A DNA stretch of 64,000 nucleotides from Hydractinia symbiolongicarpus. Taxonomy: Eukaryota; Cnidaria; Hydrozoa; Anthoathecata; Hydractiniidae. The stretch lies in NCBI RefSeq assembly GCF_029227915.1, contig NC_079878.1, forward strand, positions 24,641,501-24,705,500. The letters run 5' to 3'. The notes beneath the pieces were generated by a model. It worked only from the letters and a program-made list of their open reading frames with translations, was not told the DNA's origin and searched no databases. The stretch's first letter is position 1; each line of letters starts with the position of its first letter. Made by a program: the position numbers and the translations under genes. Below are positions 42,287 through 53,038 of this stretch, piece after piece.

Positions 42287-42889
42287 ATGTGTATATTAAA
42301 AGATTTTGTTTAGAACAACTCCCTTGCCAGAACCTTCGTTGAGTGCTCGTTAAGCGGTACGTTAAAGACTGGTGGGTAGTGACTGAAAAGGAGCTTTAAG
42401 TTGAAAACCAGTACAAGCTAATTAAATTATTTATTAAAGACACAAACAATAAAGAACCTGTATTAGCGCCAGTACGAATGCCAATCCAAGTGGTTAATGG
42501 TGGGGCAATCCACTTTGTTGTAGAAAAAAAACGTGACTATAAAACAAGTCAGAAACGAGAGTAATGCATTTGGTGTCTTGATGAATAGCGCCTATAAGCA
42601 AAAACTTGTAGAAAGTTTCTAAGAACAAAAAGAAAGAGCTTTGGAATGACGTTGCTGGCTTATTGCATGGTTAATCATTTCGAAAAGCGAGCTTTAATAA
42701 TGTCCAGCATTTAATCAACAGTGTAACTAATGCTGTCTGGGCCATAGATTGCAATCAAAATTTGTGGAGAAGCAATGGAAAGGATTACCCAGCTACTAAC
42801 TTTAACTTTAATGTCAGGCTAAATTTTGTTTAGCTGACATTGTTTTAATAATTTTCTTTGTATATATATATAGGTGACAAGTCAAATGA

Positions 42890-43975
42890 CAAAAGCAATC
42901 CTAATTATGTACCATCTGTTTTTGTATACAAAAAACAGAAGAAAAGTCAGAACAGCTAATGGGGCGATATGAACAGTTCAAAAGAAGAAGGGAGAGCAGC
43001 ACAACAACTGAAGATGAGCAAGGACCCTCAAAATGTGCTAATTGAGATAGTGAACATTTTGATTTTTTAAACAATCAGGTAGTTGATGAGACAACCCAAA
43101 CAGAGCCAGATACCAGAGATTGTTTAATTTTGCAAATTAAAATAAAGTGACACAGATTACTGCAGAATTAAATTCAAAAGGTATCAACAAATTAAAAAAA
43201 AACTAAAAAAATGTTCTCATACTTTGATGTTAAGGATGATCCAAATCTTTTAAACTTTTATACTGGTTTGTCATCCAAGGAATTATTTCAATGGATTTTG
43301 TCGCTCATAAAAAATAAAAATATTACGCTATCACCAAAACTTGTTCCTGAGGAGCAATTGTTTCTAGTTCTGGTTAAATTACGACTTGGTCTCCTACATA
43401 CCAATATAGCATACCGTGTCGGTTTAAAGATTTGCAATATTAGCACTATTTAGCGTCAATTGGTTGTGCTAAAGTGTTGGAGCCTTTAATTATATGACCA
43501 GAGAGAGAGGTTGTGCAAGAAAATATACCAACTGTTTTTAGAAAATTCAAAAATTGCAATTGCATAATTGACTGCACAGAGATATTTATTAAAATGTCGT
43601 TTAATCTGAATGCTACAGCTTAGACTTGGTCAAATTACAAGAATACAAACACCATAAAGTACTTAGTTGGAATATCACCTGCTGAAGCTATAACTTTTTT
43701 TATCCCAAGGCTGGGGTGGAAAAGTTTCAGATTAGGAAATAACAATAAAATCAGGATTTTTAGATAAATTGGAATATGGTGACTGCATACTTGCTGATAG
43801 AGGGTTTACAGTTGCAAAAGAAATTGCAAATAAAGGTGCCATTTTGAAAATTCCAAATTTCACCAGAGGAAAGTCTCAGATGACTGGAAAAGAAATCGAT
43901 GAGTTACGTGAAATTGGTAATGTACGAATTCATGTTGAACGTGTAATTGGTCGTATGAGAATATTATACCGATAA
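42890..43975 (+). pseudogene. ISL2EU/IS4-like DDE transposase
   Basis: An acidic N-terminal part (SEQLMGRYEQFKRRRE) is followed at 43211 by a helix-turn-helix-like region (LVPEEQLFLVLVKLRLGLL, IAYRVGLKI). Catalytic blocks lie between 43540 and 43975: NCNCIIDCTEIFIKM (first Asp), WSNYKNTNTIKYLVGISPAE, GDCILADRGFTVAKEI (second Asp) and VRIHVERVIGRM (Glu). This is the pattern of the DDE_Tnp_4-type enzymes in ISL2EU elements. Several stops and frame breaks lie between 43454 and 43770. The companion YqaJ frame downstream, in convergent orientation, supports the identification. Confidence 0.7.
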
Positions 43976-44510
43976 ATCAAGTAGATTTAACAAACAATGT
44001 CATGGTCTGTATTTATGGTCTTGTCAATCTAAACAGAAGTGCTGTTCCTAATAAATAATATTAGTTATAGTATTATATATACATTATATACGTTTTGCAA
44101 CATTATGTTCATTAGTTTTTATATTTACATTCTGAACAATACCCTTTATGTTTTGGAGCTTTAACAACTTTCACACATGAATAGTGAAACCATTCTATCT
44201 TGCAATTTTTTCCATCACATGCAATCGTGGGTGGAAACGATGGTCTGCGACAAATGCAAAATACAAATGCAAAAAAAATTTCCGTTTCTTCATTATTTGG
44301 ATCTGTTTTGTAAAATTACTCTGATGAACAATTTCTCAAAATTTTCATGTATAAATTTGCAAAAATCTTCATTAAAACCTACTTGTAGTAACAGTTAGTT
44401 GTTTGGATTCTGATTTTTTGAGATGGTTTACTCTATATAAAAAAGTAAAAATTCTTTGTGGCAGTGACAAGCATCTGCAACTGCATTTGATAGTAATTTG
44501 CATGTTTTTT
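43976..44510. other. Spacer between transposase and YqaJ relics
   Basis: Non-coding AT-rich sequence between two convergent genes of the same element. Confidence 0.4.
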
Positions 44511-44858
44511 TTATTTATAAATAAGTCCATCAGGTGAAACAGGAAAGTTTTTATCGCTTGACCATCCTTCAAGGCCATCCTTGTATTTGAATGGACTCTT
44601 AATTTCTAGGCAGCTTTTTCCGTGACACTTGCAACTTAAAGTTCCATCTGGGCTTGCCCAAAAAAATAGGAAATCCTTATTTATATTTAGACCAGTTGCT
44701 GTAAAAGTAGCATTTTCGTGTTTTTTGGAAAAACCTGGAAAAAATCTCTTTGTGCATTTTTTTTCCATTCTTTTTACACGCAGTTCCTCTAGATGATGAG
44801 GAAAGTGCTGAAATATTTTAGGAATTTGAGAGAATGGGTTGTCGCAAATAAAGAGCAT
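44511..44858 (-). pseudogene. YqaJ-type nuclease
   Basis: The minus-strand frame includes GLNINKDFLFFWASPDGTLS followed by CKCHGKSCLEIKSPFKYKDG. ASPDG and LEIKSP are the catalytic Asp and Glu-x-Lys signatures of YqaJ-like exonucleases. ISL2EU transposons are known to carry such a nuclease as their second gene, which fits the transposase at 42890-43975. The frame covers only part of the domain; its N-terminus ends abruptly at about 44858, next to unrelated sequence. Confidence 0.7.
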
Positions 44859-44863
44859 TTAGC

Positions 44864-45073
44864 ATGTTCTTCATTGATGATAAAGCTAAAATTCCAGTGG
44901 GTGAGCCTGGGTGTCCAAAAGCTACCACTAGTCACAACAGAAGAGCGTTAACAAAAAAAGATATTGTACTGCCTGCTTCAGATCACGATTATCACGTGGC
45001 AAACATCACCCTATCTGCGACATTCCAGATTCTGCAAGGAGTCCTTTTATGCAGTACAAATTTATGTGGTTAA
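44864..45073 (+). pseudogene. Fragment of an unrecognised repeated protein
   Basis: Reads FFIDDKAKIPVGEPGCPKAT, followed by TSHNRRALTKKD and LPASDHDYHVANITLSATFQ. The DDKAKIPVGEPG...DHD pattern recalls proteins repeated in cnidarian genomes, perhaps a transposase, but I cannot name it. It is a 70-residue fragment abutting the YqaJ relic. Confidence 0.3.
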
Positions 45074-45239
45074 ATTGTTCCATTACTAAAAGAACATGAT
45101 ATATTACCACCCTACTTGTGCCTGTTTACTGATGGTGCTTTTGTATGTGCAACGTATACTACTTACATTATTTTAGTTGGAAAACTTTGACATTATAGAC
45201 GTCGGCCGTTGCGCATCACATCAATCATACATAAGGAAA

Positions 45240-46240
45240 GAAAATAATTTACAGAGGTGACTAGCCACCGCAATGATGAACTCAACCTGTTAGGTGTTTG
45301 GAAATAGGCTAGAGGTTGTACTCGTCTAGGGAAAATGCCTCTAAAAGCACAATTCTCCCTTTTTTCAAAGAATTAATTAAAAATAAAAAGAATAACACAT
45401 TAGAAAAGATGAACAAAACTTTAATCAAGGGCAGGTAGGTTACGAGCTATATTTCTGAACCTAAGTACCCTGGATGTCTAGCTGGATCACGTCGAAGAGG
45501 TCCGCGGGCGGTCATCAGCAGAAACTAGACATCCCTATCTTTCTAAAGTAAACTTTAACCGCTTTCTGTTTAACTGTGCTATTCCTTGTTTTTAACTCAG
45601 GTAATAAGTGGAGTCGTTACTCTCTAAAGACAAGATCTAGTATGATCAACCCCCCCCCCCCTTGCTAACTGAAATTTTATTTGATTTTGTTTTTATTTTT
45701 GACTGGGGTAATAAGTTGAGTCGTCACTCTCCAAAGACAAGACTGAGTGTAGTCAAGCCCGATTGCTGACTCATTCTGGTGAAAATATTTTTACCTCAGC
45801 TCTTCTAAAAAGAAAACATATGACTCGTGACTGGTAATAAGGCGGTTATCACAGAAAATTACTGCTCTATCGTTGCAATGTATCCACCTGTGAACCATTT
45901 GGTCGAAGGCTATGGTTGTGTAGTGACCATTATTTCAGTTGCCACAATGGTTGATAATAGCCTTTAATTGAAAATTTCACTTCTTCATCTACGGTAAAAA
46001 GTATGGAAATGGTACCACGGTATGAGGCAATTTGTGACACAAGGCCCTTGGCACTGGCAAAACGTTTTAGCTGTAAAATGAGATGGGAACCGCACGACAC
46101 TACCTCTTTTTTAACTAGAGCAGTTTGATGAGCGTTGCAAACATGGCAGAAGTAGGCATTAGTGCCTGACGACTCCTCGCTTTCAAAGAAATTATATAAG
46201 GAATATTGTAACGTAGGGTGCAGAAAAAGTTGGATGCATT
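45240..46240 (-). mobile_element. LINE-USP family, copy 4
   Basis: Has the 3' terminus, the stems (the long one GGATGTCTAG at 45472 with CTAGACATCC at 45525-45534), two GGAGTCGTCACTC modules and the C-terminal half of the USP domain. This includes the zinc pair YFCHVCNAHQ and the strand LILQLKRFASA; the frame of the His box is shifted (GYYQPLWQL in place of NHCGNLNNGHY). It is truncated at about 46240, inside the domain, where Gypsy-like sequence begins. Confidence 0.85.
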
Positions 46241-46573
46241 GGAAAAAATTGCGAAAGGAATTATAAACGAGACATTGGAAAGACATCTCCTACGTATAAG
46301 GAAACAGGAACGAAGTGACCTTTTGATGACTTTTTAAGAGATGGTAAAATACTAAGCAAAAACAGTAATTTTTGCGCTACCTGTCACGATGGCCTTGTGC
46401 AGGACCAGACTGTTGAGGGGTATCTGATGACTCACTTAGAAGAAAACTCCTAGCTAAGCCAAAATCTGAAGCTGAAGAAGGCAAAGGACATATGTCGCTC
46501 CAAAGAAAAAGCACAACAAGTAGCAGGCAAGCTAAAGGAAGAGAGGAGAACAGACATTAATGCAGATGCCATT

Positions 46574-47409
46574 ATGCAAGGAAAGAGAAGTTGGAGCGGA
46601 GGAAGGAAATTCTACCGAGCACCAGCCAAACTACCTACAGAAAAACTGTCCAGCCTGGTGAAAACATGCATATCGTGTCAAATGCGACATCATTTCAAAG
46701 GAAGTGAAGTGTGTCGTGGCCAGATTGACAATCTGGAGGAAGAAGAAAAGCAACGAAAGGTCTAGGGTCGCTTTTCCTAGGCGCTGTAAACAGCCATGAT
46801 GAACCATTGTCATGGGAAATAGCAATGCCGACTCCCAAGGGGGAAGGCATTAACTTTAAAATTGATACTGGAGCGGGTGTAATCGTGATATAAAGTAAGG
46901 ATCTACAAAAGTTAAACTTAAACAAAAACTCGTTTAAAACAAGTAGAAAGAAACTAAAAGGTCCAGCAAATCAACCTCTGAAACACATACCTGAACTTTA
47001 GATGGGGGGAAGAAGAGAGCAAAGAAATTGTATATGTGTGTGACAACCTAACCCGTGCATTGTTAGGTAAACCAGCCATTAATCGATTAAAAGTTGCAAC
47101 ACTGCATGCAACAAAGACGGTGTCTTGTGGACACATAAAGACAGAAAAAGAGGATAAGGATAACAAGAACAATGTTTTCCTGACAGAATACCCAGAAGTT
47201 TTCACAGGATTGGGAGATGTCGAAGGCGACCCCATCCATATCAAGTTGAAAAAAGATGCAACACCGTACCGGGTTACTACTCCGCGACACATTCCTACAC
47301 CACTTTTTAAAAAAGTCAAAGCAGAACTTATACGGATGGAATCATTAGGAGATATAAAAAAAGTGGACCAGCCTACAGATTGGTGTCACTCAATAGTGGC
47401 AGTAAGAAT
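46574..47409 (+). pseudogene. Gypsy-2 Gag knuckle, protease and start of RT
   Basis: The CCHC-like knuckle CISCQMRHHFKGSEVC lies at about 46660. After a frame change, FLGAVNSHDEPLSWEIAMPT and GINFKIDTGAGVIV give the protease with its DTG. Then LLGKPAINRL and, in the frame 47036-47467, YPEVFTGLGDVEGDPIHIKL, TPYRVTTPRHIPTPLFKKVK and ELIRMESLGDIKKVDQPTDW, the region just ahead of the RT palm. Coding stops at the LINE junction near 47410, after SIVAVRMK. Confidence 0.75.
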
Positions 47410-49086
47410 GAAAATTACAAAGTGCACGCACAATGATAAACTCGACCAGTTAAGTCTTAAAATTTAAATTCTAGAGGTTTTGCTCCTCTAAAGAATATGC
47501 TCATATAAAGGAACACAATTCTTCCTTTTACCAAGGAGGTAATTGGCACAAAAATTGAACAAACGAACAGACAGAGAGAGTAGGACAGGACTTCTGTAAA
47601 GGGTACAAGGGTTTCGACTCATATTCCTGAACCCAGGTACCCAAAATGTCTAGCTGAGTCACCTCCAAAGAGGTCTGCGAACAGTCTTCAGCAGGAACTA
47701 GACATTTCTTTCATCCATAACTTTTTATCTGTCCTACTCTGTACAATCTTGTGTGACTGGGGTAAGAAGTGGAGTCGTCACTCTCCAAAGATAAGACCAG
47801 TGCAGTCAAACCCCCTTGCTGACATAATTTTTATTTTGTTTTTTGTTTTTTCTTTTTGACTGGAGTAATAAGTGGAGTCGTCACTCTCCAAAGATAGGAC
47901 CTGGTACAGTCAAAACCCCTTCTGGTGTATTTTTTTTTTGTTTTGATTTTCGCTTTTATTTTGCTGGGGTAATAAGTGGAGTCTTCACTCTCCAAAGACA
48001 AGATTAAAAAAAAAAAAAGAACAGTCAAACCCCCTTGCTGACATAAGCCGGAAGTTGTGGTGCTGACTGCAATTTACCTAAAAGGATGTAAGGTTGTACA
48101 CCATTAAGCAAGCTTTGTTTGCAAGGGACCACTGCTCTGTCGTTGCAATGAAACCACTTACCCTGCACTGGGTTATAAGCAACAGTAGTGTAATGGCCAT
48201 TGTTAATTACAGCCCTTAAGTTGTAGTGCTTGCGACAAGAGACTTCACTTTCTAAAGTAGAAACGGTGCCCGGGTAAGATGTGACAGGAGAACAAACCTT
48301 AGACTTTAATTGCAGAACCAAAATTGGACTGCACTCTGCGACCTCTTTTTTAACTGTTGCAGTTTGGTAACTATTGCAGTAGTGACAAAAGTAAGAGTTA
48401 ACACCTGACAATTCTTCGCTCTCCAAAAAGTTATCTATTAAAGATTGTACAGTCGATGTCAAGGGCAGTTGAAGAAATGGACTTACTTGCTCAGAGGTGC
48501 TAATATTATTGCAAGCGCTGCAAGTAGTGCAGATTTTCACACGAGTTTTGAATAATCTACCAAAGAAAAGAAAGGCTAAGGACAACTCTGGTATGAGATA
48601 CTCAAGAATCTCTAGGGCATCCTGCTGAGAGAACGGATTAAAAGCAGCAACCCTTGCATTAGAAACATGGCCTTTTAATGCATTTAGAAATGAAGAAGTG
48701 TTCACTGGAACCTTGGAGGAGGATAGTTTGCGTAGAATACTTACAAAACTTTTACCTTTTACCGCCTTATTGGAATCATTTGCAGAGATGGCTGTGGCGA
48801 CTGCGGGTAACACATAAAAACATTGCAAGATGGAATTGATGTAACATGTGTTGCCCAAATTTAGCAAGCCGCTGTTTCTGCCTAGTGATTCTTGTACAGG
48901 CAAGGTAGTGGAGCTCTTTGTTACGCCCTGGGGATTCGTGTCCTTAAAGCTAGTGGTCGAAGTTGCTTGTGACTTGGATGATTTCTTTGAAACAGTTGGT
49001 ATCAATTGAGCGGTATGCTGTGGATCCCTACCAGGATGAATCCAAAACAAAGAATCTCGAGATAAGCCCAACAATAAGGACATCCG
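47410..49086 (-). mobile_element. LINE-USP family, copy 5 (different subfamily)
   Basis: Inserted into the Gypsy-2 RT. The 3' region keeps the family layout with changed sequence: a GTGC/GCAC stem at 47422, CTAGAGG/CCTCTA at about 47472, the long stem AAATGTCTAG (47644-47653) with CTAGACATTT (47698-47707), and three GGAGTCGTCACTC modules. Upstream is an unbroken frame running from the end of the endonuclease region through a Ser/Thr-rich linker into the USP domain. It is truncated at 49086. Confidence 0.85.
48025..49086 (-). CDS. Endonuclease C-terminus, linker and USP domain in one frame
   Basis: From the truncation point the frame reads RMSLLLGLSRDSLFWIHPGR, which corresponds to the Ser/Trp-containing end of the endonuclease region in copy 2 (SMSASFYIWMSRN). 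A linker of about 50 residues rich in Ser, Thr and Lys follows, then the USP domain with Cys box GLLNLGNTCYINSILQCF, QQDALEILEYLIPELS, zinc pairs CTTCSACN and YFCHYCNSYQ, the shortened His box LRAVINNGHYTTVAY and CNDRAV. No stop or frameshift interrupts it, so the USP is part of the LINE protein and not a separate neighbour. Frame before 49086 belongs to antisense Gypsy sequence. About six residues are missing just before the catalytic His. Confidence 0.8.
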   Translation of the reverse strand, partial: RMSLLLGLSRDSLFWIHPGRDPQHTAQLIPTVSKKSSKSQATSTTSFKDTNPQGVTKSSTTLPVQESLGRNSGLLNLGNTCYINSILQCFYVLPAVATAISANDSNKAVKGKSFVSILRKLSSSKVPVNTSSFLNALKGHVSNARVAAFNPFSQQDALEILEYLIPELSLAFLFFGRLFKTRVKICTTCSACNNISTSEQVSPFLQLPLTSTVQSLIDNFLESEELSGVNSYFCHYCNSYQTATVKKEVAECSPILVLQLKSKVCSPVTSYPGTVSTLESEVSCRKHYNLRAVINNGHYTTVAYNPVQGKWFHCNDRAVVPCKQSLLNGVQPYILLGKLQSAPQLPAYVSKGV

Positions 49087-49725
49087 TCCATGTATGACTT
49101 GACCAAACTCAACAGCTGTATTGATAGTGAACTGTATCAACTGGAGTCAGTAGATGAAACACTGGCACGCATTGGAGGAGACTGTAAGATAATTAGCAAA
49201 CTGGACATTAACTCTGGATTTTGGCAACTCAGGTTAGATGAAGAATCACAACTATTAACCACGTTCATCACACCCATAGGATGATTCTGTTGCACCAGAG
49301 GCCCATTTGGACTTAGCATTATGCAGGAAATAATAAACAAGCGTATGGACCAGATAGTGGACGGGTTACCTGGTGTGGGAAAAAGCACAGATAATTTTCT
49401 TGTTCATGGTAAAGATGAGGAAAACCATGATGATTGAATGCACCAACTATTAAACACATTCCGCCAAAAGGGAGTGACACCTAACCCAGCAAAGTGCAAG
49501 TTCAAAACAAATGAATTTGAATTTTTAGGACATAAAATATCTCCAAGCGGAGTGGAACCATCAACATCCAAAATTGATGCAATCCCCAACTATCCAACTA
49601 CGCAGATTTATGGGTATAGCCCAACAAATGTCGAAATACACGGACAGATTGGCACTGATAGCCGAAGCACTCAGAAACCTGTTGTCAACTTAAAATTTAT
49701 GACTATGGAAATCGGTCCATGACCA
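49087..49725 (+). pseudogene. Gypsy-2 RT, continuation
   Basis: Resumes with YDLTKLNSCIDSELYQLESV, LARIGGDCKIISKLDINSGF, WQLRLDEESQLLTTFITPIG, then after a stop GPFGLSIMQEIINKRM. The active-site region reads STDNFLVHGKD where relatives have a double Asp, so the second Asp is lost. VTPNPAKCKFKTNEFEFLGH and KISPSGVEPS follow. RNase H is not recognisable beyond 49725. Confidence 0.75.
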
Positions 49726-50990
49726 AGCATTCCAGGAGATCAAGGAACTTTTAACATCACCCAAAATCTTAATGTCCCTACTCAACATTGGCTTGCAGGG
49801 ACTTGCACTAGAAAGAGATTATGCAGGGCCTTGGAACCAGTTATCAAGTGATGGGTCGATGAAGGCTTTGCGCACAAAAGCTTGTGAGCAACAAGGATTT
49901 GAAGACTCATTCCAGTCTTCATTATCAAGCACGAAGCACATCTTAGAGGACGAATCCCAGATGTTAAAGTTGAAAGGGAAGCAGGTCAAGATATTTCAAT
50001 CGGACGCAAGCGATGAGGAATTCTGTAAGGCACTCCAAAAATTTTCCTGAACGTCATTTTACCGATGGATTTAATATGCTACAGTATCGCAAATGCGAAG
50101 ATTCTACATGCTGAAATCGCACAAACAGGGAGTTGCTGTCTCCTGTTCCTGCTCCTAAATGGGGTATCGACAAAAACCACTACATGATATCTGCAGATAG
50201 TATAAGAAAATAGCTTACAAAGAGGTGGCAAGCCACCGCAATGATGAACTCAACCTGTTAGGTCTTTGGAAATAAGCTAGAGGTTGTACTCCTCTAGAAA
50301 AATGCCTCTAAAAGCACAATTCTCCCTTTTTACAAGGAATTAATTAAAAAATGTATAAAAAAATAAAAAGGACACAACACATTTGAAAAGATGAACAGAA
50401 CTTTAACCAAGGGCAGGAAGGTTTTGACCCATATTTCTGAACCTAAGTACCCTGGATGATGTCTAGCTGGGTCACCTTGAAGAGGTCCGCGGATGGTCAT
50501 CAGCAGAAAATAAACATCCCTATCTTCCTAAAGTAAACTTTGACCACTTTCTGTTCAACTGTGCTATTCTTTGTTTTTAACTCATGTAATAAGTGGAGTC
50601 GTTACTCTCCAAAGACAAGATCATGTGGGATCAAACCCCCCCTGCTAATATTATTTTATTTAACTGGGGTAATAAGTGGAGTCGTCACTCTCCAAAGACA
50701 AGACCTAGTATGATCAAACCCCCTTGCTAACTTAATTTTTATTTGATTTTGTTTTATTTCTGACTGGGGTAATAAATGGAGTCGTCACTCTCCAAAGACA
50801 AGACTGAGTGTAGTCAAGCCCCCCTTGCTGATTCATTCTGGTAAAAATATTCTTACTTCAGCTCTTCTAAAAAGAAAACATATGACTCGTGACTGTAAAT
50901 AAGGTGGTCATCACAGAAAATACTGCTCTATCGTTGCAATGTATCCACCTGTGAACCATTTGGTCGAAGGCTATGGTTGTGTAGTGACCA

Positions 50991-51731
50991 TTATTTAAGT
51001 TGCCACAATGGTTGATAATAGCCCTTTAATTGAAAATTTTTACGAAATTCCACTTCTTTATCTACAGTAAAAAGTATGGAAATGGTACCAGGGTAAGAGG
51101 CAATTTTTGACACAAGGCCCTTGGCACTAGCAAAATGTTTTAGCTGTAAAATGAGATGGGAACCGCACGACGCTACCTCTTTTTCAACTAGAGCAGTTTG
51201 ATGAGCGTTGTAAACATGGCAGAAGTAGGCATTGGTGTCTGACAACTCCTCGCTTTCAAAGAAATTATCTAAGGAAGATTGTAACGTAGGGTGCAGAGAA
51301 AGTTGGATGCATGGTGCTATAACGTCTGAGGAGCTGGTAATATGACATAAATTGCAAGTGGTTGATGTCTTGATGCCAATACTAAATAGACTTCCAAGAA
51401 ATGAAAAGTCTAATGACAGACGAGGTAGGAGATATTCAAGAACCTTGGGGACGTCGTGCTGAGCAAAGATATTAAATGCACTTTCCTTCGCAGCTGATAT
51501 ATGATGTTTCATAGCAAGCAAAAAATGGGAGGGATCAACTGGACTTCTAGAAACAGCCAAACTTTGAAGAACACCTACAAATGCTTCGCTTAACTTTGAG
51601 GTTGTTTTGCTGACAGAAATGGCTTCTTTAACTTTCGGAATGTTATAAAAACATTGTAAGATTGAGTTTGCATAACATGTGTTTCCTAAGTTTTTTAGAC
51701 CACTATTCCTAAAATCAGGGTTAGATGGCAA
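50991..51731 (-). pseudogene. USP domain of LINE copy 6
   Basis: Cys box GLKNLGNTCYANSILQCF and zinc partner YFCHVYNAHQ, where one Cys has become Tyr. A one-base shift at about 51020 throws the His box out of frame (GYYQPLWQLK). The frame register is the same as that of the endonuclease frame 51921-52703 (start positions differ by 972 bases). The linker between them holds stops at a Trp and a Cys codon of copy 2, and a 19-base length difference. Confidence 0.8.
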
Positions 51732-51920
51732 TGCGACTGTTGTTTTGGAAGACCTTGTAGCAAGTTTTTCGGGTTTTTTGATTATACAAAATTTTGTGTG
51801 ACTTGCGGAAGATTTCTCAGGGGTTTTTGATTTCTTTCATTCCATATTTGTAACAGAAGAAACTTCAGGAATGATTGGGGCCTTTTCAGGCTCAACCCAA
51901 GTGGTAGAATTTCGAGACAT

Positions 51921-52703
51921 CTAGATGTAAGAAGAAGCACTCATGGAGGTAAAAGTTAGGGTTTTTAATAGGGAACGTAAAGGCTTGTTAGGGAAACCAA
52001 GGCGACGAAAACAGGTCCTTACTGATTCTGAACAGAAACCCCTTGCACCCACCTCAATGGCAAAGAAATGCACGATCCATCCATTGTTTTTCATAGCATA
52101 AGAAAGTGAAGAATATTTGTTAAGCTTTTGTTTGTGCCAATATTCCATGTTCTCTTCACATGAGCAAGTCAGTTCTACCATAATTACAGTTTTGAAAGAA
52201 CTGAATATTGATAACACGTCTGGGCGTAGTTGTGTTATTGCAATGCATGGTGGAACAACTAAAACGGAATCTAAATCTGACAGTATTTTCCAATGGGAAG
52301 CAAGGTGAAGAAGGCCTGGACACTTTGTATGCCTCTTCTTAGATGTTGATTGACCGGCCGGAATGAAATTAATTTTGTTGCACTTGGAAACCTTAAGAGT
52401 TTCATATGATACCAAAAACTCCTTTAATGCCTTAACCAAAACTATTAAAACCGAGTTATGACGGTATGTGTATCTACCTTGCGTAAGGGAGGTCCTACAG
52501 GCACCCAATATGTGAGAGACATTTGAGAATGGTTTCTTGCACAGAATGCAACTTTTGTCTTTCTCAATTCCCCATCTCACAAGATTGGTTGGAGAGGGAA
52601 GGGTGTCGTAGGTTAGACATAGTGGCAGTGAAAGAATTTTTCTCCAAGATAAATCATTTTTCACATAAGAGCACCATTTTGTCCAACTGCCTTGCAAGTG
52701 CAA
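51921..52703 (-). pseudogene. CCHC knuckle and restriction-like endonuclease of LINE copy 6
   Basis: Longest unbroken version of this region in the window, 260 residues. CCHC knuckle with Cys52, Cys55, His64 and Cys69 (SCILCKKPFSNVSHILGAC), then TQGRYTYRHNSVL. The endonuclease core has Arg160-Pro-Asp162, Glu177-x-Thr179 and KQKLNKY around 191, followed by GWIVHFFAIEVGARGFCSES. These are the residues expected of the PD-(D/E)xK-type endonuclease of R2/NeSL-like LINEs, which nick the target to prime reverse transcription. The frame ends at TAG (51921) where copy 2 has a Trp codon. Confidence 0.8.
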
Positions 52704-52741
52704 CTGTACAGCTCTGGCATGGTAAATATCTTCTTCATTTT

Positions 52742-52959
52742 CATACAGGAAAGTTTAAACAACGGAAAATAATTGCACCTCACTTAACAGCAAAGAAATC
52801 AAACTGAAGACATCTTCCAGTCACAGGTATTTAAACAGTCGAGTTGTAACCACCATGACTTGCGCAGTCTGTGGTGAGGATAGTTGTATCTTTTCCTTGG
52901 ATGGAAAGCAACATAATGAAGATGAAAGAACATTTGGGAGATATGATGATATCAGCTAG
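52742..52959. other. Spacer with short MTCAVCGED frame
   Basis: A 34-codon frame starting MTCAVCGEDSCIFSLDGKQH at about 52857 ends in TAG. Too short to interpret. Confidence 0.3.
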
Positions 52960-53038
52960 CATTGAAGGGCCGTTGAGTGCGGTCACGTTTCAACCGCGCT
53001 CCAAATGAAGCTGTAGCCGCAGGCACGAAAAGGGGAGT

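Larger units (their letters stand above)
46241..50150 (+). mobile_element. Second Ty3/Gypsy element (plus strand), interrupted by LINE copy 5
   Basis: Plus-strand relic with Gag knuckle, protease and RT in that order. The LINE copy at 47410-49086 splits the RT. No LTR is visible at either side, the left edge abuts LINE copy 4, and the right end fades out at about 50150. Stops and frame changes are frequent, so this is older than the LINE insertions. Confidence 0.7.
50205..52741 (-). mobile_element. LINE-USP family, copy 6
   Basis: Very close to copy 2 along its length, with the same 3' terminus, hairpins and three GGAGTCGTCACTC modules. The long stem is partly decayed (AAATAAACATCC in place of AACTAGACATCC). 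It carries USP and endonuclease frames and is truncated at about 52741, where the match to copy 2 (TTCATTTTC) ends. Confidence 0.85.
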
